From contig WNKI01000005.1 in the NCBI GenBank assembly GCA_015350385.1, forward strand, positions 634,266 through 698,265: 64,000 bases of DNA. Reading direction: 5' to 3'. This DNA is from Aculops lycopersici (Eukaryota > Arthropoda > Arachnida > Trombidiformes > Eriophyidae). Below the pieces are notes generated by a model, which worked only from the letters and a program-made list of their open reading frames with translations, was not told the DNA's origin and searched no databases. Positions 1 through 10,793 of this stretch are shown in pieces; position 1 is the stretch's first letter; each line of letters starts with the position of its first letter. The position numbers and the translations under genes are program-made.

Positions 1-569
1 ACCACAGAATTTGTCAATCTAGTTTTTCTATTTCAGTTGGTTGAACATGATGAACCTCTAAAATCTGGACGGATCATTCATGGTCTATGGCTGTAGTAAT
101 TAAGTCCGCTTGATTAGCGTGGATATGGTGATGAGACATGAATCTTAACAGGTGACTATCGTGGCAGTGGTCAGCACAGCAAGAGCGCTGCAAGTGGGCC
201 CATTGTAAGCCAAAATCAAGTCTGAGTAATGTGCCCTGCGGCCTCAAATAAGCAACGTGATGTTATCAGTCCCAACTTGGTGATATTTTCCCTTTGGATT
301 CCAACTCCCGGAGAGATTCTTTATCACGGATTTCACCAATCATTTTAAATAAGAGCAACATCTAGATAGTCTTATGCACCAATTAACTGTTTGCAAAATG
401 TATACAACTCACATGGGGCCATGTGTAAATGGACAAAACCGAGTCAACATGTGAGAAAATGCGCGAGCAAAAAGCACATGCATTCTATATTCCTTCTCAC
501 ATGTTAATTTAAAAATTGATATTGTTCTCTCTATCATAAGAATTCGACTCGACAAGATGACCCTCTGAA
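1..569. other. Intergenic, left edge
   Basis: No supported gene. Frame 1 is open from base 1 to a TAG at 94-96 and contains a pyrimidine-rich stretch ending in cag near base 36, so the 3' end of a plus-strand gene could reach in from the left, but 31 codons are too few to support it. The rest is AT-rich and probably carries the promoter of the 570-2658 pair. Confidence 0.4.
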
Positions 570-782
570 ATGTCCGAAGTATCCAATCTCAGCCTCTTTG
601 ACCCACACTTTTTCACCTTCCTAAGTCTAGTCAGCTTCTTTGGTGGAATATCAGGATTGTTGACAAGATATCGCCAGCAACAACTTCGCTCTAAGTCTCT
701 AGCCAGATTCGATAGGTCCAGGAACGATTCGGAGGAAGATTATCATACTCTAATTGAGATGAACAATCACAAAGAGAATTGA
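570..782 (+). CDS. Small single-pass membrane protein, unknown
   Basis: A 70-residue ORF with an ATG start. Residues about 14-31 form a hydrophobic segment (FFTFLSLVSFFGGISGLL), followed by a basic stretch rich in Arg, Gln and Lys and an acidic, polar C-terminus. This is the layout of a small integral membrane protein with a positively charged flank. I do not recognise the family. It ends only 10 nt before the ATG of the mitochondrial arginyl-tRNA synthetase on the same strand, so both may lie on one transcript, with this ORF either a true first cistron or a long upstream ORF controlling RARS2 translation. The sequence alone does not prove that it is translated. Confidence 0.5.
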   Translation: MSEVSNLSLFDPHFFTFLSLVSFFGGISGLLTRYRQQQLRSKSLARFDRSRNDSEEDYHTLIEMNNHKEN

Positions 783-792
783 GTTATCTAGT

Positions 793-2658
793 ATGTATAT
801 TAAGTCTCAGTTACGATCCTTATTAGGCGATCTATTAGTCAAGCATCCGATCGATAGGACTAGGTCGAGAGTAGCGAACAAGCAAGCAATTAAATATATC
901 ACTGTGTCCAACATCGATCCACAACTATTGCCCGTGAATGCGAGAGGCCCAGAGGTGGGTGCATTTTTGAGGATATTAGCATCTGACACAAAGAATGCTG
1001 AGCAAATAGCTGAACAAGTGAGAAAGCATCAAGAGGATCTCCAAGTAGAATCGGTCCACGTGTTAAACGGAGCTCTCGATCATAGAAATTCCCCGGAACA
1101 TCATCCGACAATATTTCACAAATCTGTCCTGCTAAAACTAAACCGAAAGTCATTCCTCAAATCCACTCTGAAACCCATAACAACAACAGATGGTCTAGCA
1201 GGTCCCATATTGGCAAAAGAAATATTGGATTGTGAACAGAGTAGTAAGCGACTCGTGATTGACTTTAGCTCGCCGAATATTGCAAAACCTTTCCACTTTG
1301 GCCATCTAAAATCAACTATTTTAGGCAACTTCCTATCTAACATAAACAGATTCGTTGGCAATGATGTTGTTAGACTCAATTACATTGGCGATTGGGGGAC
1401 TCAGTATGGGTTGTTGAATTTGGGTTTGGCCGAAGACAAAGATTTTCTCAGTTCAATAGAACCATCCGGAGATAACTATGGCCTATTGCGCCATCTCGTC
1501 GATATCTATGTGGAGGCAAATGAAAAGGGTCGCAAAGATGACTCATTCTACGAGAGAGCAAAGCAAAAGTTACAAGAGTTAGAGTCGGATCCCAAACAAC
1601 GAGCAAAGTGGCAGCGGATTCGAGATATTTCTTTAGAAGAATTGAAAAAATCTTACACTCGACTGAACATTGAGTTTGACGTCCACGAATTTGAATCTGA
1701 TTATGTAAAGAGATCCGGCGAGCTTGTAGAGGTGATGAAAAAATTGGACTTTGTCCGTATTGTAGAGGATGGTCATGTGGTTGCCAAATTGGATAAGAAT
1801 CTAAAGGAATATGAGGTGCCAATTCAGAGATCCGATGGGGCGAGTTTGTATTTAACTCGTGACATTTCAGCCGCACTGGCCAGGAAAGAGAAATACAATT
1901 TTGACAAAATGCTTTACATTGTTGGCTCGGATCAAGAACGCCACTTTCACTCATTGAAGGAGATAATCCGAAGGTTGGGTCACGATTGGCATACCCAACT
2001 GGAGCATGTTCAAATTGGCAAGGTTAAAGGTATGAGCACTCGTAAGGGAAATTTTGTTTTACTGTCTGAGATCATAGACAATATGATTGAGGAGTACATT
2101 GAATCAACAAAACGAGTTGTCACAAGCAAAGTGGCCCATCATGATTCTGAACTACAGACTGCTGCCGAACACTTGGCTTTATCTGCACTATTCATTAGCG
2201 ATATGCGTAATGCACGTTACAGGAGTTACGAGTTTGACTGGAGTTTTGTTGTTAAATCCAACGAAAGATCAGGTATAAATCTCCAAACGACACACGCGCG
2301 ACTTTGTGGCTTAATGAAGAGGGCAAAGGAGTATGGATTAGAGGTACCAAACAACGAGGACGAGCTAACAATGGATGCCTTATGTAACTCGGAGGCAATC
2401 AGCTTAATGAGCTTAATTGGCGAGTTTGATTCAAAACTGCACGGCGCCTATTGGTTCAGTGACTCGAGTCATCTGGTCAACTATGCTTTCGATCTATGCA
2501 AAGCCATTAATCGAGCCAGACGATCGGATAAACTTTGGGTAATAGGCCAAACCAACGAGACTTGGTCACGAACTCGGCTAGCGCTATTCAATTGCGCCCG
2601 TGAAAGACTTGCTTTGATCATAAGACTGCTGGGTTTGAAGCCACTAGATAAGGTGTGA
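793..2658 (+). CDS. RARS2: Arginyl-tRNA synthetase, mitochondrial type
   Basis: A 621-residue class I aminoacyl-tRNA synthetase that charges tRNA-Arg with arginine. The HIGH-type signature appears as PFHFGH near residue 168, followed by LNYIGDWGTQYG, typical of ArgRS. The KMSKS-type loop reads VKGMSTRKG near residue 410. The C-terminus is the all-helical DALR anticodon-binding domain and ends in LLGLKP, as in animal RARS2. Length is close to human RARS2 (about 580) and lacks the N-terminal extension of the cytosolic enzyme, so the mitochondrial paralogue is the best call. The N-terminus is basic and poor in acidic residues, consistent with import. It starts 10 nt after a small ORF; an AATAAA lies at about 2883-2888. 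Single exon. Confidence 0.9.
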   Translation: MYIKSQLRSLLGDLLVKHPIDRTRSRVANKQAIKYITVSNIDPQLLPVNARGPEVGAFLRILASDTKNAEQIAEQVRKHQEDLQVESVHVLNGALDHRNSPEHHPTIFHKSVLLKLNRKSFLKSTLKPITTTDGLAGPILAKEILDCEQSSKRLVIDFSSPNIAKPFHFGHLKSTILGNFLSNINRFVGNDVVRLNYIGDWGTQYGLLNLGLAEDKDFLSSIEPSGDNYGLLRHLVDIYVEANEKGRKDDSFYERAKQKLQELESDPKQRAKWQRIRDISLEELKKSYTRLNIEFDVHEFESDYVKRSGELVEVMKKLDFVRIVEDGHVVAKLDKNLKEYEVPIQRSDGASLYLTRDISAALARKEKYNFDKMLYIVGSDQERHFHSLKEIIRRLGHDWHTQLEHVQIGKVKGMSTRKGNFVLLSEIIDNMIEEYIESTKRVVTSKVAHHDSELQTAAEHLALSALFISDMRNARYRSYEFDWSFVVKSNERSGINLQTTHARLCGLMKRAKEYGLEVPNNEDELTMDALCNSEAISLMSLIGEFDSKLHGAYWFSDSSHLVNYAFDLCKAINRARRSDKLWVIGQTNETWSRTRLALFNCARERLALIIRLLGLKPLDKV

Positions 2659-3485
2659 CAAGCTTTTGAGCTGTGATATAGCTATATTATATTTCATATT
2701 TATATAAACTGACAAGTTAACTACTACCATTTGCCTTGGATAGGAGTCATCGGCGTACGGGTAGGGGGAAGCCATGTGTCTCTACCTAACATTCAATTTA
2801 CTTGAACTTCGTCGAGACTGCCACGGAGTAATACTGCTAGTAGACGTATCATGTCAAGCTAATGTAGGCGATTTAAATAGTGAATAAATAAATTAATAAT
2901 CTCCGCCACTTTGGAAGTGGCACTGGTAGTCCATCACACTTATCTCCACTGAAAACTACGCTACTTTATTATACTATGTTACAAACTCCTTCTAATCTCA
3001 CCCTTTACGAGTACTACTTGAACAAAAGCACCACAAATATACTACTATGTTCCACTTTCTACATCCCGGTTTGAGTGGGCATTCCTGACTTCCGGTTTAC
3101 TTGAACTTCCTGCGCCCGATTGACTGTTCAACTTTGCCGATCGTAAATCTGACTCACAGATCTACTGACTGACTAGCAAGCTTCTTTCGAACTCTATTAA
3201 ACTAACCACAGATTAACCTATTATTTGCTCTCCCTCTCTCTTGTCTTGATCCCAACTTTTCATCCTGGAAATTCCTACGAGATTTCAATCTCTGGTGCCG
3301 CCCCCTCCTGGACCGAATCCTCTACCTTCTCTCACCCTTGCCATCGTGAGGTTTGTTCGCGTTATGTATACGTGCATAGCTTCACCTGAGTATCCTAGTT
3401 CCCATCTTCTTGTTGGCCAGTGTATCTAGTTACCTTGAAACAACCGATATATTTGCAGCAATATCAGTGGCAGCATAATGGCGTA
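2659..3485. other. Intergenic between RARS2 and neuropeptide gene
   Basis: No ORF with recognisable content. Holds the RARS2 3' UTR with AATAAA at about 2883-2888. It leads into a MITE at 3486. No RNA gene seen. Confidence 0.5.
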
Positions 3486-3673
3486 CATGTTTTTTAACTG
3501 CTCTTCGGGCTTATCTCATTTGGTTTCAGATTTTTGCTTTTAGCAAGCAGACTTTCATTGTTTGCTGCACGATTTCAAAAGCGGACGCCGGTCAGCTCGC
3601 CCAGGGCGCTATCTATGATAGCAAAAAACAACCCATGCTTTTATATTCATCCGAAATACTATTGAAAACCCTG
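3486..3673. mobile_element. MITE, Tc1/mariner-like (TA target)
   Basis: A 188-bp non-coding element flanked by TA on both sides (3484-3485 and 3674-3675). The ends are imperfect inverted repeats: left CATGTTTTTTAACTGCTCTT, right (reverse complement) CAGGGTTTTCAATAGTATTT. It shares a block including CTCATTTGGTTTCAGATTTT and its terminal sequences with the element at 31607-31767, which makes the two copies members of one dispersed family. There is no transposase ORF, so it would depend on an enzyme made elsewhere. It sits downstream of the stop codon of the neuropeptide gene (which reads leftwards). It is more degenerate than the second copy and so probably older. Confidence 0.7.
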
Positions 3674-3774
3674 TAATTTAACCTTAGCTATCAAACTAAA
3701 ATTCTCTTCCCATTGACGAGCACCTTTGCTCAAACGATAAACAGCGAACATAAGCGCAATAATATGCCCAAAAT

Positions 3775-4572
3775 CTACTCTAAAAACAAGCTCCGCTTGC
3801 CAAAACGGGGCGGCAGACGCATTATAACAGGTTGCGGGGTATTCCTGATTGTCTTACGCGTGCCGGATCCAAATTGTTTGCTTCCACCGACATCTGATTG
3901 CTGTTCTGCCAGTTGCTGGCTCGATGTCAACGATTTCAATGAGGTCGAGCTATCGCCTTGCAAGTTTGTGGAGCCGGTTGTTGCTGGTGTGGCACTGAAG
4001 GTTGTGGCGAGCCACTCGTCTAACGAGGACAATGACGACGACGATGAGGCAGAAGAAGAGGGCGACGATGATGAGGAAGATCCACTTCCGGTTTGCGTGC
4101 CACTCTCATTGCTGCCACTCGCCGCGGCCGCTCGCGGCAACAATCTCACCTGTCGACCGAAGCCAAGTTGCTGCGGATCGTACAGGTGAATGAGCCGCTG
4201 CCGACTTCCGGGTCCCGAAAGTAGGTGTAATTTGGTGATCTTGCCTCCATTTGGGGTGTCTTTATGTTGGATTCTTGGCTGTTGAAGTTGTGGCTCTCCA
4301 TTTGCTACTGCCTGTGGGTTTTGAGAGCTTAAATATTTCATTACAACAAACTTTAACCTGTCTCTTGTTCTTCCCAGCTTCTCATTTGGCTCTCGCGGTT
4401 GAATGTATTCGGCATCTTGTAAAGCAATGACATTCCCCCCGGCAATTAAATCTTCTATTTCACCCTCTTGAATGTAGTCGCCGACGCCCATTGAGCCGGA
4501 AGTAAAACTCTCGCTGCAAGCAACTAATTGGATTAGAATTAGTACAAAAGCGAGCGCCACTGGGCACCACAT
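3775..4572 (-). CDS. RFamide-type neuropeptide precursor
   Basis: A 265-residue secreted precursor. The ATG at 4572 was chosen because it opens a textbook signal peptide (MWCPVALAFVLILIQLVACS); further in-frame codons upstream would place about 32 non-signal residues before it. The C-terminus carries MRLPPRF-G-KR followed by five residues (SLFLE): an amidation Gly and a dibasic cleavage site, predicting a peptide ending in PPRF-amide. A second possible amidated product ends in QQLGF before GR. Between them lies a Ser-rich and low-complexity spacer. Only one clear RFamide copy is present, unlike FMRFamide precursors with many. The PPRF-amide ending does not let me assign a known family (sNPF, NPF, sulfakinin and LPXRFamide are only loosely similar). 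Confidence 0.65.
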   Translation of the reverse strand: MWCPVALAFVLILIQLVACSESFTSGSMGVGDYIQEGEIEDLIAGGNVIALQDAEYIQPREPNEKLGRTRDRLKFVVMKYLSSQNPQAVANGEPQLQQPRIQHKDTPNGGKITKLHLLSGPGSRQRLIHLYDPQQLGFGRQVRLLPRAAAASGSNESGTQTGSGSSSSSSPSSSASSSSSLSSLDEWLATTFSATPATTGSTNLQGDSSTSLKSLTSSQQLAEQQSDVGGSKQFGSGTRKTIRNTPQPVIMRLPPRFGKRSLFLE

Positions 4573-6685
4573 TTTTGCGCTTGTCAAAAAATTTGCTTGT
4601 TGCATTCTTGTATATTTTACTTGTTTCTTTAATCTTCCTTCTTTTGTATCTTTCTCCTTGATCCTCAATACTAACCTCGCCTGAATTCTGTACTTAGGAG
4701 CATTTTATATATATCTATACATAAAGTCCATCTGAACTTGTTTTCTGTGATGACTTGGTTCAAGTTGAATTCGAACCTTTACTCTCTTATCATTTCCTCA
4801 CGATGTTGACTCCTGGTCCCCCTAACCTTTGCTCACACAACCCAAAGCAACCTGAAAGTCAACTGAGCGTTACACGTAAGCAAAGAAAGTTTTCAATAGA
4901 AAGTTCTTGTTTCGTGGAAGCCGCTGCCACAGTCGTCGTCGTTTACTAGAAATAGATATACCGGAACTGGAACCATTTGTGCACTTGCCCATTACGTCTG
5001 CGCAGTACAAGTGGCGTCCCGGTAAACCTTTTGTCGCTGGAACGCTCTGGCACCCGGTTTCCATGTAGCCGATTTAACTAACATCAATGGGACAACGATT
5101 GGTTCGGTGAAACTAGCGATAGCTAACAAACTGGATTAAATGTACGGAGCGTGTTAGAAGCATACACCTGGACAATCAAACTAATTGTCCAATCATTTCA
5201 GTGTTATCTCGATGAATGGTTGTTTGGATTGAGTTTTCAGTCGGCCGGACGATTGGCCGCAGGAGCTATCCATCGTCATCCTCTGACACCTAGAGTGACG
5301 AAAGGCCAGAGAGTCAATCACTAACCAGCTAGTTATCGGCCAGCCCTCCGGACGGGTTGGCACACTGGACTCCGTCAACGCCACTCATCAATCAGGTCAC
5401 AGCGAACATCCGGTGATCACCACCCACCGGGCGCCAGGTAAACACTTCGATTCAGCTACATCGTACCAGGAAGTTGGCAGTGAAAGCAATTGAACCACCA
5501 ACGCATGGCAAATGAGCGGAAGTAATCAAGCTCATTCCCAAGTGAGTGGGAGACAAAGGGAGCATATAAATAAAGTCACTTAGTCGGACACTCTCCTTAT
5601 AGGAGTGCAGTAGAAAGAGAGCAAAAAGTGGGCTCAAGGTGAACGCAAACACATGCAGTTGGGATTGTTTTTCATTCGAAGTGGTTGCACCACTGACCGG
5701 GTCAGGTTGTGGCCAGGTGATGGGAAGTGAGGTCTCGACTTGCAGCAACAGCAAGATGATAGGGTGTGCTCATTTGCTGTCGCGATACTTCTACACCATA
5801 ATGCTGACCTAAACTAGGACCAAACAAAAGGTATTCTAGCTTGACACTTCCCGTCTCGCAACGTTGTCCCCTACATCAACATCAATCTTCGCCCCTAACT
5901 CGAAACTAGAACTCTCAGGTTGTTATCGGGTCGCGCGAGATCACAGAGCATGACGTCAGCCAGTCTCTCAGCGCGTAACTCAAAAATAACGACGCCCCCG
6001 TAACACCATGAAACGGTGGGCGCTAGGCGCCGGAAGTCATTGTGTTCAGCGGTCAGCCTGGCAGCTACTGCAGCAGGTAAAACTGTAAACAATCTTGACA
6101 ATATGATTGGCCAACCAGAAATGTCATCCTTTCTTGAGAGAATGACGTTTCTCTCTCAAGAGAATTGTTCAAGTTAAACAAGGAACCAAGATTTGGGCGT
6201 GGCCATATCAAGAGGAGATATATCTAGGAAATTTAGGTAGTGGTTTGGGTATAATTGATTTTGTTAATTTTATTGTTACTACTATACCTAGGTATATCTC
6301 GTCTTTGTCGTCTCTATGTTTCTCGCTGTCGCCTTGATAAAGACCGGAACCTCACTATGTTTGGAGTTGAGCTTGTCCTCATTAATTCAAGTTTTGTAGG
6401 AAATTGCTCCATGAACAAATAATAATTGGACATTCCGTCTGCTAACAACTTGTAGTCACCTAGATCCATCATGTCTCCTTTTAGGTAAAATCGAAGTAGA
6501 TGTATCGGTGGTAGTGATAATAACAATAATAGTGGTGCAGTTATTTTTAAAGAAGAGTTAGAGCTCCGAATAGCTAGTGTCTTCAGGTCACCATTTTACA
6601 GGTGATAGTGCTTTATCGGATAGTAGAAACCAAAGGACATCGAGTAGATTGATATTATAACACAATAAATTCGTCCCTCAGAAAG
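4573..6685. other. Intergenic
   Basis: No convincing gene. It separates the neuropeptide promoter side (around 4600-5000) from the 3' end of importin-5. Short frames are present on both strands but show low-complexity or random composition. A TTTATT (AATAAA on the minus strand) at about 6269-6274 could end the importin-5 transcript. Confidence 0.45.
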
Positions 6686-9600
6686 TTATTTAGCGATAAC
6701 TTCCTGTACAGCCTTTTGCTGTACGTTTGTCAGCTGCTGGAAGCACGAGCTCATCGATGGGTTTGCGTGTACCTGCTTCAGGAAGCTCACTAATTTTATA
6801 CCAACATCCGTGTCGGTTTCAATAGCCGATCGGGCAAACACCTCCGCAACTATACCCACGAGTCGAGGCAAGTTACTGGAATTTGGTCCCATCACAGTTG
6901 GATTGTTCTGTTCAATGAGTAGAAGTAAGAATTCCATAACACAAGGCACTTCCGCCTCGTCCTCCCAAATTGGCAACCAATCGCACCAACATTTTAGTAA
7001 TTCTTGATAACTATTTATCTGAGGGCAATAGCGTAGTATTTTACCTATGGCTGATATTCCGTTTTCAGTTGACATAATAAACTCGTCGCCTCTACTTTCT
7101 GGATGGTTGATCATTTGAACAATATTTGGAATGACCTCTTGGAAGAATTGTACGAATTGTTGGCCATGTTGCTGAGCCAACTGACCCACTCCATATAAAG
7201 CAGCTTGCCTGATCTCTTTGTTTTTATCCACGATACCATTCTTCAATAGAGGTACATAGAAGTTTTGATAATTAACACCTAGTGGGCCAGTGTACTCGAT
7301 TACATCGTCCCAAATACATAAGGCAGTTTGTTTGTTTGTCCAGGGAGTACACGCTTCGTCGTTTGAGAGCTTGAGCACATGATCAACCAGTGGTTGAAAG
7401 TAAGGCAGATAGTCGCCTTTGTAAACAACGAATAGAGAGTGTATTACTGAGGCAATACCTTGCAAACAATCTTGATCCGAATCCGAACATTCGCTCTCAG
7501 TTTCGTAATCTTCGTCTTTCCTACGCTCAAACTCTTTCTGCAAGTATTCAAAGTGATCCTTGAATCTTTCCTGTAATTTGAGAGTTAATTTGGTATATCT
7601 TTCCTGATTCATACTACCGATACCAACAACCTCAATACTTGCCGCAAGCGACTCCAACAGTTGAGTTAGAATGGATGCATCCGATTCTAGCTCGAAGGCA
7701 GCAAGAAGGTTGTCAAATATAGCCGTCCAGAGAGCCATTACACACTGGTCGCCTTTGGGCTTGGCGCTCTCCAATAAACATGGCATTGCTTCGGCGGCAG
7801 CGCATCTAACGTCATCGTGAAATGGGAACTTGAGCAGGGGAACTAGAACTTCGGCTGTCCTCTCTACGTATTCTGCGAATCCGTGCTTTAGTTCTCTTGC
7901 ATAACAAAACAACATCGAACAAGCAGTCGCTTTTTCCTCCAGACCGGCAGTTCTAATGCCAACTGCTTGATCTTGCACATTAACGCTCTCCCAATCAGCG
8001 CTATCCTCGATAGCTGCCTTGTCTTCATCGTTTAGTAGTGCGATCTCTACTTTGTGAGCTGCAACACGAAGGACTGGCTCCATGACATAGGGTAGATAAG
8101 CTTGGAAATCCGACCCTAGGATACGGCATATTCTAGCCCAAGCGGCCATCATATATGATAGCTGCGGGTCATCGTCAGCCAATTTGATTTGTCCAGTTTG
8201 AGTGGCCAATAACATCTGCATAATATCTGACGCGTCGGCGATAAACTTCTCCTTACCCACAGCCATACCAATTAAACTAACGCACTCAATGGCCTTGCCA
8301 CGTAACACTCTGAGTTCATCGTTTCCGGTTGAGTTTTTGATGATGAACTTTAGGCAGGGCATAAATTTTTCATAGTACTTGACGAATGATTCAGCACTTG
8401 AATCAGCAACAGACGAGAGTGCAACAATAATGTTTTCAATCACAAATAGTTTGCCCTCCTCCTTGGGAATTCCATCGCTCATGTACTTACTTAATGCTAT
8501 CTCGATGTGCTCGGTGATGGGATCTAGGTAGTTGGATAGAATTTCTTGTTCACATTCTTCAAAGAAATTAATCATGGCACAGGCAGCGTGAGCTTGTACC
8601 CTTATATGGCTAAAGTCTACCAATAAACGGCAGAGGGACGGTATAACTGCAGCATGAAACTTGTTCTCAAACTCAGGTGAAAAGTCAGTGGCCATTTGGC
8701 CAATACAATTACAAGCCGCGTGTCTAACGCGTGGATGTGGGTCATTGAGAAACTGGAGGATACCGCCAACAATACGATCCAAAACCTTCATCAACTGATC
8801 TCGACAACCTTCACCGGCACAGGAGAAGGCCATAAGTGCTGCATGCCTAACTTGCCATTCTGGCCTCTGTAACATAGCGGTTAATTCATCCATAAGAATT
8901 GGCAATAGAACCTTTCCACCGAGAGAGTTGGATATACGATCTAGGGCAGATTCGCCGATGGCATCTGGTTCATCCTCATCTTTATCATTTGAACAGGATG
9001 TATACCATTCGGGTTCTTCCTCCATAGATGACATGAAGGCGAGGATACGCAAGACGACTGGCTTGATGTAAGCTTGAGCTCTCTTCTTAATCATGGCCGG
9101 TGCATTCTCCACAAGCGAGACAACCAACTCTAAAGCACTAAATCTTAGATCTGATTCGAGGGGATCGTACTTGGTCATGAAATTGATGCATAGCTCCATC
9201 AACTGAGTGATTGCAGGCCGAAATACTAGCGGTGTCTCTTCGGCAACCTCGATCATTTGCTGGCATATTTCCTCCTTCGTAGAATCATCTGTGGCGGAGC
9301 GCAACATCTCTGTTAAGGGTAACGCAAAGGTTCCCAAGTTCTTGATACACTCCTTGTTGTCAGCATTACTAACTATCAGGCCACAAATGGCACCAGATAG
9401 AGATACTAAAAATGCATCCGACTTGCCTGGTGTGTTATATGTGTCCATAAAGCATTGACAAATTTGATCAATATAGGCCGTCTGATTGTTGGCGTGACCG
9501 AAGACATCTGGCGAGCTCATGAATATAGTCAGGCCGGCTTCGCGTAATTCCATTTGTGGAGATCTTAGAAGTTCAAACATGAACTGAATAAATTCCGACC

Positions 9601-9991
9601 ATTGATTAATTTGGGAAGCTTCATCTAGAAAACTTCTACCCAAAACTGCAACAACTTGGCAAATTTTATCTCGGATTTCTTTGCTCTCGCTTGTCGAGTT
9701 TCTTAGCACGTTCAATAGCTCGTTACAAGATGGCAAGAGTTGTTGTGGTGGCACCGTGCCTTTGATATCCTCCCAATTGGATAATATTAGTCTTCTCAGA
9801 AGAACAGCTGCGAAGACTCTTACAGTGGATGGTAATTGGGTTTGGCATAATGCAGCGCCAAGAAGTGAGAATCTATCCATAGCTGGAATCTTGTTGTAAG
9901 TATCCTCCGCTTGCTTTCTCCTCTCTCCGTCGGAGTCACTCAATCCTGCGAGCAAGTTGACATAATCAATCTGACCCATTGGCTGCGCCAT
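6686..9991 (-). CDS. IPO5: Importin-5 (karyopherin beta-3)
   Basis: A 1101-residue alpha-helical solenoid of HEAT repeats, matching importin-5/RanBP5/Kap121 in length and N-terminal sequence (LLAGLSDSDGERRKQAEDTY, then RVFAAVLLRRL). It imports ribosomal proteins, histones and other cargo into the nucleus and releases them on RanGTP binding. Visible landmarks include the repeat motif QVRHAALMAFSCAGEGC near residue 385 and PHPRVRHAACNCIGQMATDF in the next repeats, and an acidic loop with DEDYETESECSDSDQD near residue 840. Full length, one exon, no breaks. The ATG at 9991 gives the standard N-terminus. It is divergent to RpS18, with about 800 bp between them. Confidence 0.93.
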   Translation of the reverse strand: MAQPMGQIDYVNLLAGLSDSDGERRKQAEDTYNKIPAMDRFSLLGAALCQTQLPSTVRVFAAVLLRRLILSNWEDIKGTVPPQQLLPSCNELLNVLRNSTSESKEIRDKICQVVAVLGRSFLDEASQINQWSEFIQFMFELLRSPQMELREAGLTIFMSSPDVFGHANNQTAYIDQICQCFMDTYNTPGKSDAFLVSLSGAICGLIVSNADNKECIKNLGTFALPLTEMLRSATDDSTKEEICQQMIEVAEETPLVFRPAITQLMELCINFMTKYDPLESDLRFSALELVVSLVENAPAMIKKRAQAYIKPVVLRILAFMSSMEEEPEWYTSCSNDKDEDEPDAIGESALDRISNSLGGKVLLPILMDELTAMLQRPEWQVRHAALMAFSCAGEGCRDQLMKVLDRIVGGILQFLNDPHPRVRHAACNCIGQMATDFSPEFENKFHAAVIPSLCRLLVDFSHIRVQAHAACAMINFFEECEQEILSNYLDPITEHIEIALSKYMSDGIPKEEGKLFVIENIIVALSSVADSSAESFVKYYEKFMPCLKFIIKNSTGNDELRVLRGKAIECVSLIGMAVGKEKFIADASDIMQMLLATQTGQIKLADDDPQLSYMMAAWARICRILGSDFQAYLPYVMEPVLRVAAHKVEIALLNDEDKAAIEDSADWESVNVQDQAVGIRTAGLEEKATACSMLFCYARELKHGFAEYVERTAEVLVPLLKFPFHDDVRCAAAEAMPCLLESAKPKGDQCVMALWTAIFDNLLAAFELESDASILTQLLESLAASIEVVGIGSMNQERYTKLTLKLQERFKDHFEYLQKEFERRKDEDYETESECSDSDQDCLQGIASVIHSLFVVYKGDYLPYFQPLVDHVLKLSNDEACTPWTNKQTALCIWDDVIEYTGPLGVNYQNFYVPLLKNGIVDKNKEIRQAALYGVGQLAQQHGQQFVQFFQEVIPNIVQMINHPESRGDEFIMSTENGISAIGKILRYCPQINSYQELLKCWCDWLPIWEDEAEVPCVMEFLLLLIEQNNPTVMGPNSSNLPRLVGIVAEVFARSAIETDTDVGIKLVSFLKQVHANPSMSSCFQQLTNVQQKAVQEVIAK

Positions 9992-10793
9992 TGTGTATAA
10001 ATATTAAGAATTTTGGTTCACTTTGATTGAAGATCTTCAATTCTACCTCCTCCTCTTAGTTATCAATCGTTACCCAACCTTGTTTCTTGGTTGACTTCGG
10101 CCGATTGCAATCGTCTGTACCCCTTTGCAAATTTTAATAACTCCTAGCGCCTTTGGTTTGTTGCTGCTCTCATGCAATAACTGTGTTGGATATTATATAA
10201 TAAGTATGGGTAGACTAAAAGATATGTATAATCTTCGATACAATATATTCGTAACCCAATTTGTGAGTCGCACTTTCTTTCAATTATTAGGGTTGCAAAG
10301 GTTCTCTGTTTGTCTCAAAGTTTCATCGTGTGTCGTGGTGGCCTCAGCGATGCACTTCGCACACACATTTTCGCCACACTCTCGCTGCAAAACGGCGGTA
10401 AACGCGCTTTCTTTCCACCCCCACTTTTGCACCAGAAATATTTCAACCCCCAAACTTTAGATTCCAATGCGAAATTTTCCTCTGCAATTCAAACTTTCGC
10501 GCGCACTTTGCGGATCGATGCGCGGCTTCTGTAAGCCTAACTCATAAGAGAAGCACCGGAACACATGCGCCGCATTCGCCGAATGTGCCTATTGGGAAAG
10601 CACATGTGTGTGTCGAAAATCCATGGTTCGACATAGGCAAAGAATTGGTATGCAAACAGATTCTGATATTCACCAAGAGGGTTTGGCTTAAAGCTAATAT
10701 TATCCAAGATTTAAATTATCTTACTATTATTACATTACATTAGAATATATTAAATCAATCTAGGTCTAAGGACATATTAACTCAACCAACAAG
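9992..10793. promoter_or_regulatory. Divergent promoter region IPO5/RpS18
   Basis: An 802-bp stretch between two outward-reading genes, so it should hold both promoters. A GC-richer, CpG-containing patch lies at about 10490-10630. I see no clear TATA box at the expected distance from either ATG and no obvious 5' TOP tract before RpS18. Short frames here look random. Confidence 0.45.

Noticed and set aside
1..96. Open frame from base 1 to TAG, with an acceptor-like TTTCAG inside; possible 3' end of a gene to the left
   Set aside because: Only 31 codons with no recognisable motif; open by chance is quite likely.
3713..4189. 158-codon plus-strand frame rich in acidic residues
   Set aside because: It is the antisense of the Ser-rich spacer in the neuropeptide precursor (Ser codons read as Asp/Glu in reverse).
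6314..6526. 70-codon minus-strand frame downstream of importin-5
   Set aside because: No ATG at its start, lies in the likely importin-5 3' UTR, and shows no signal peptide or domain.
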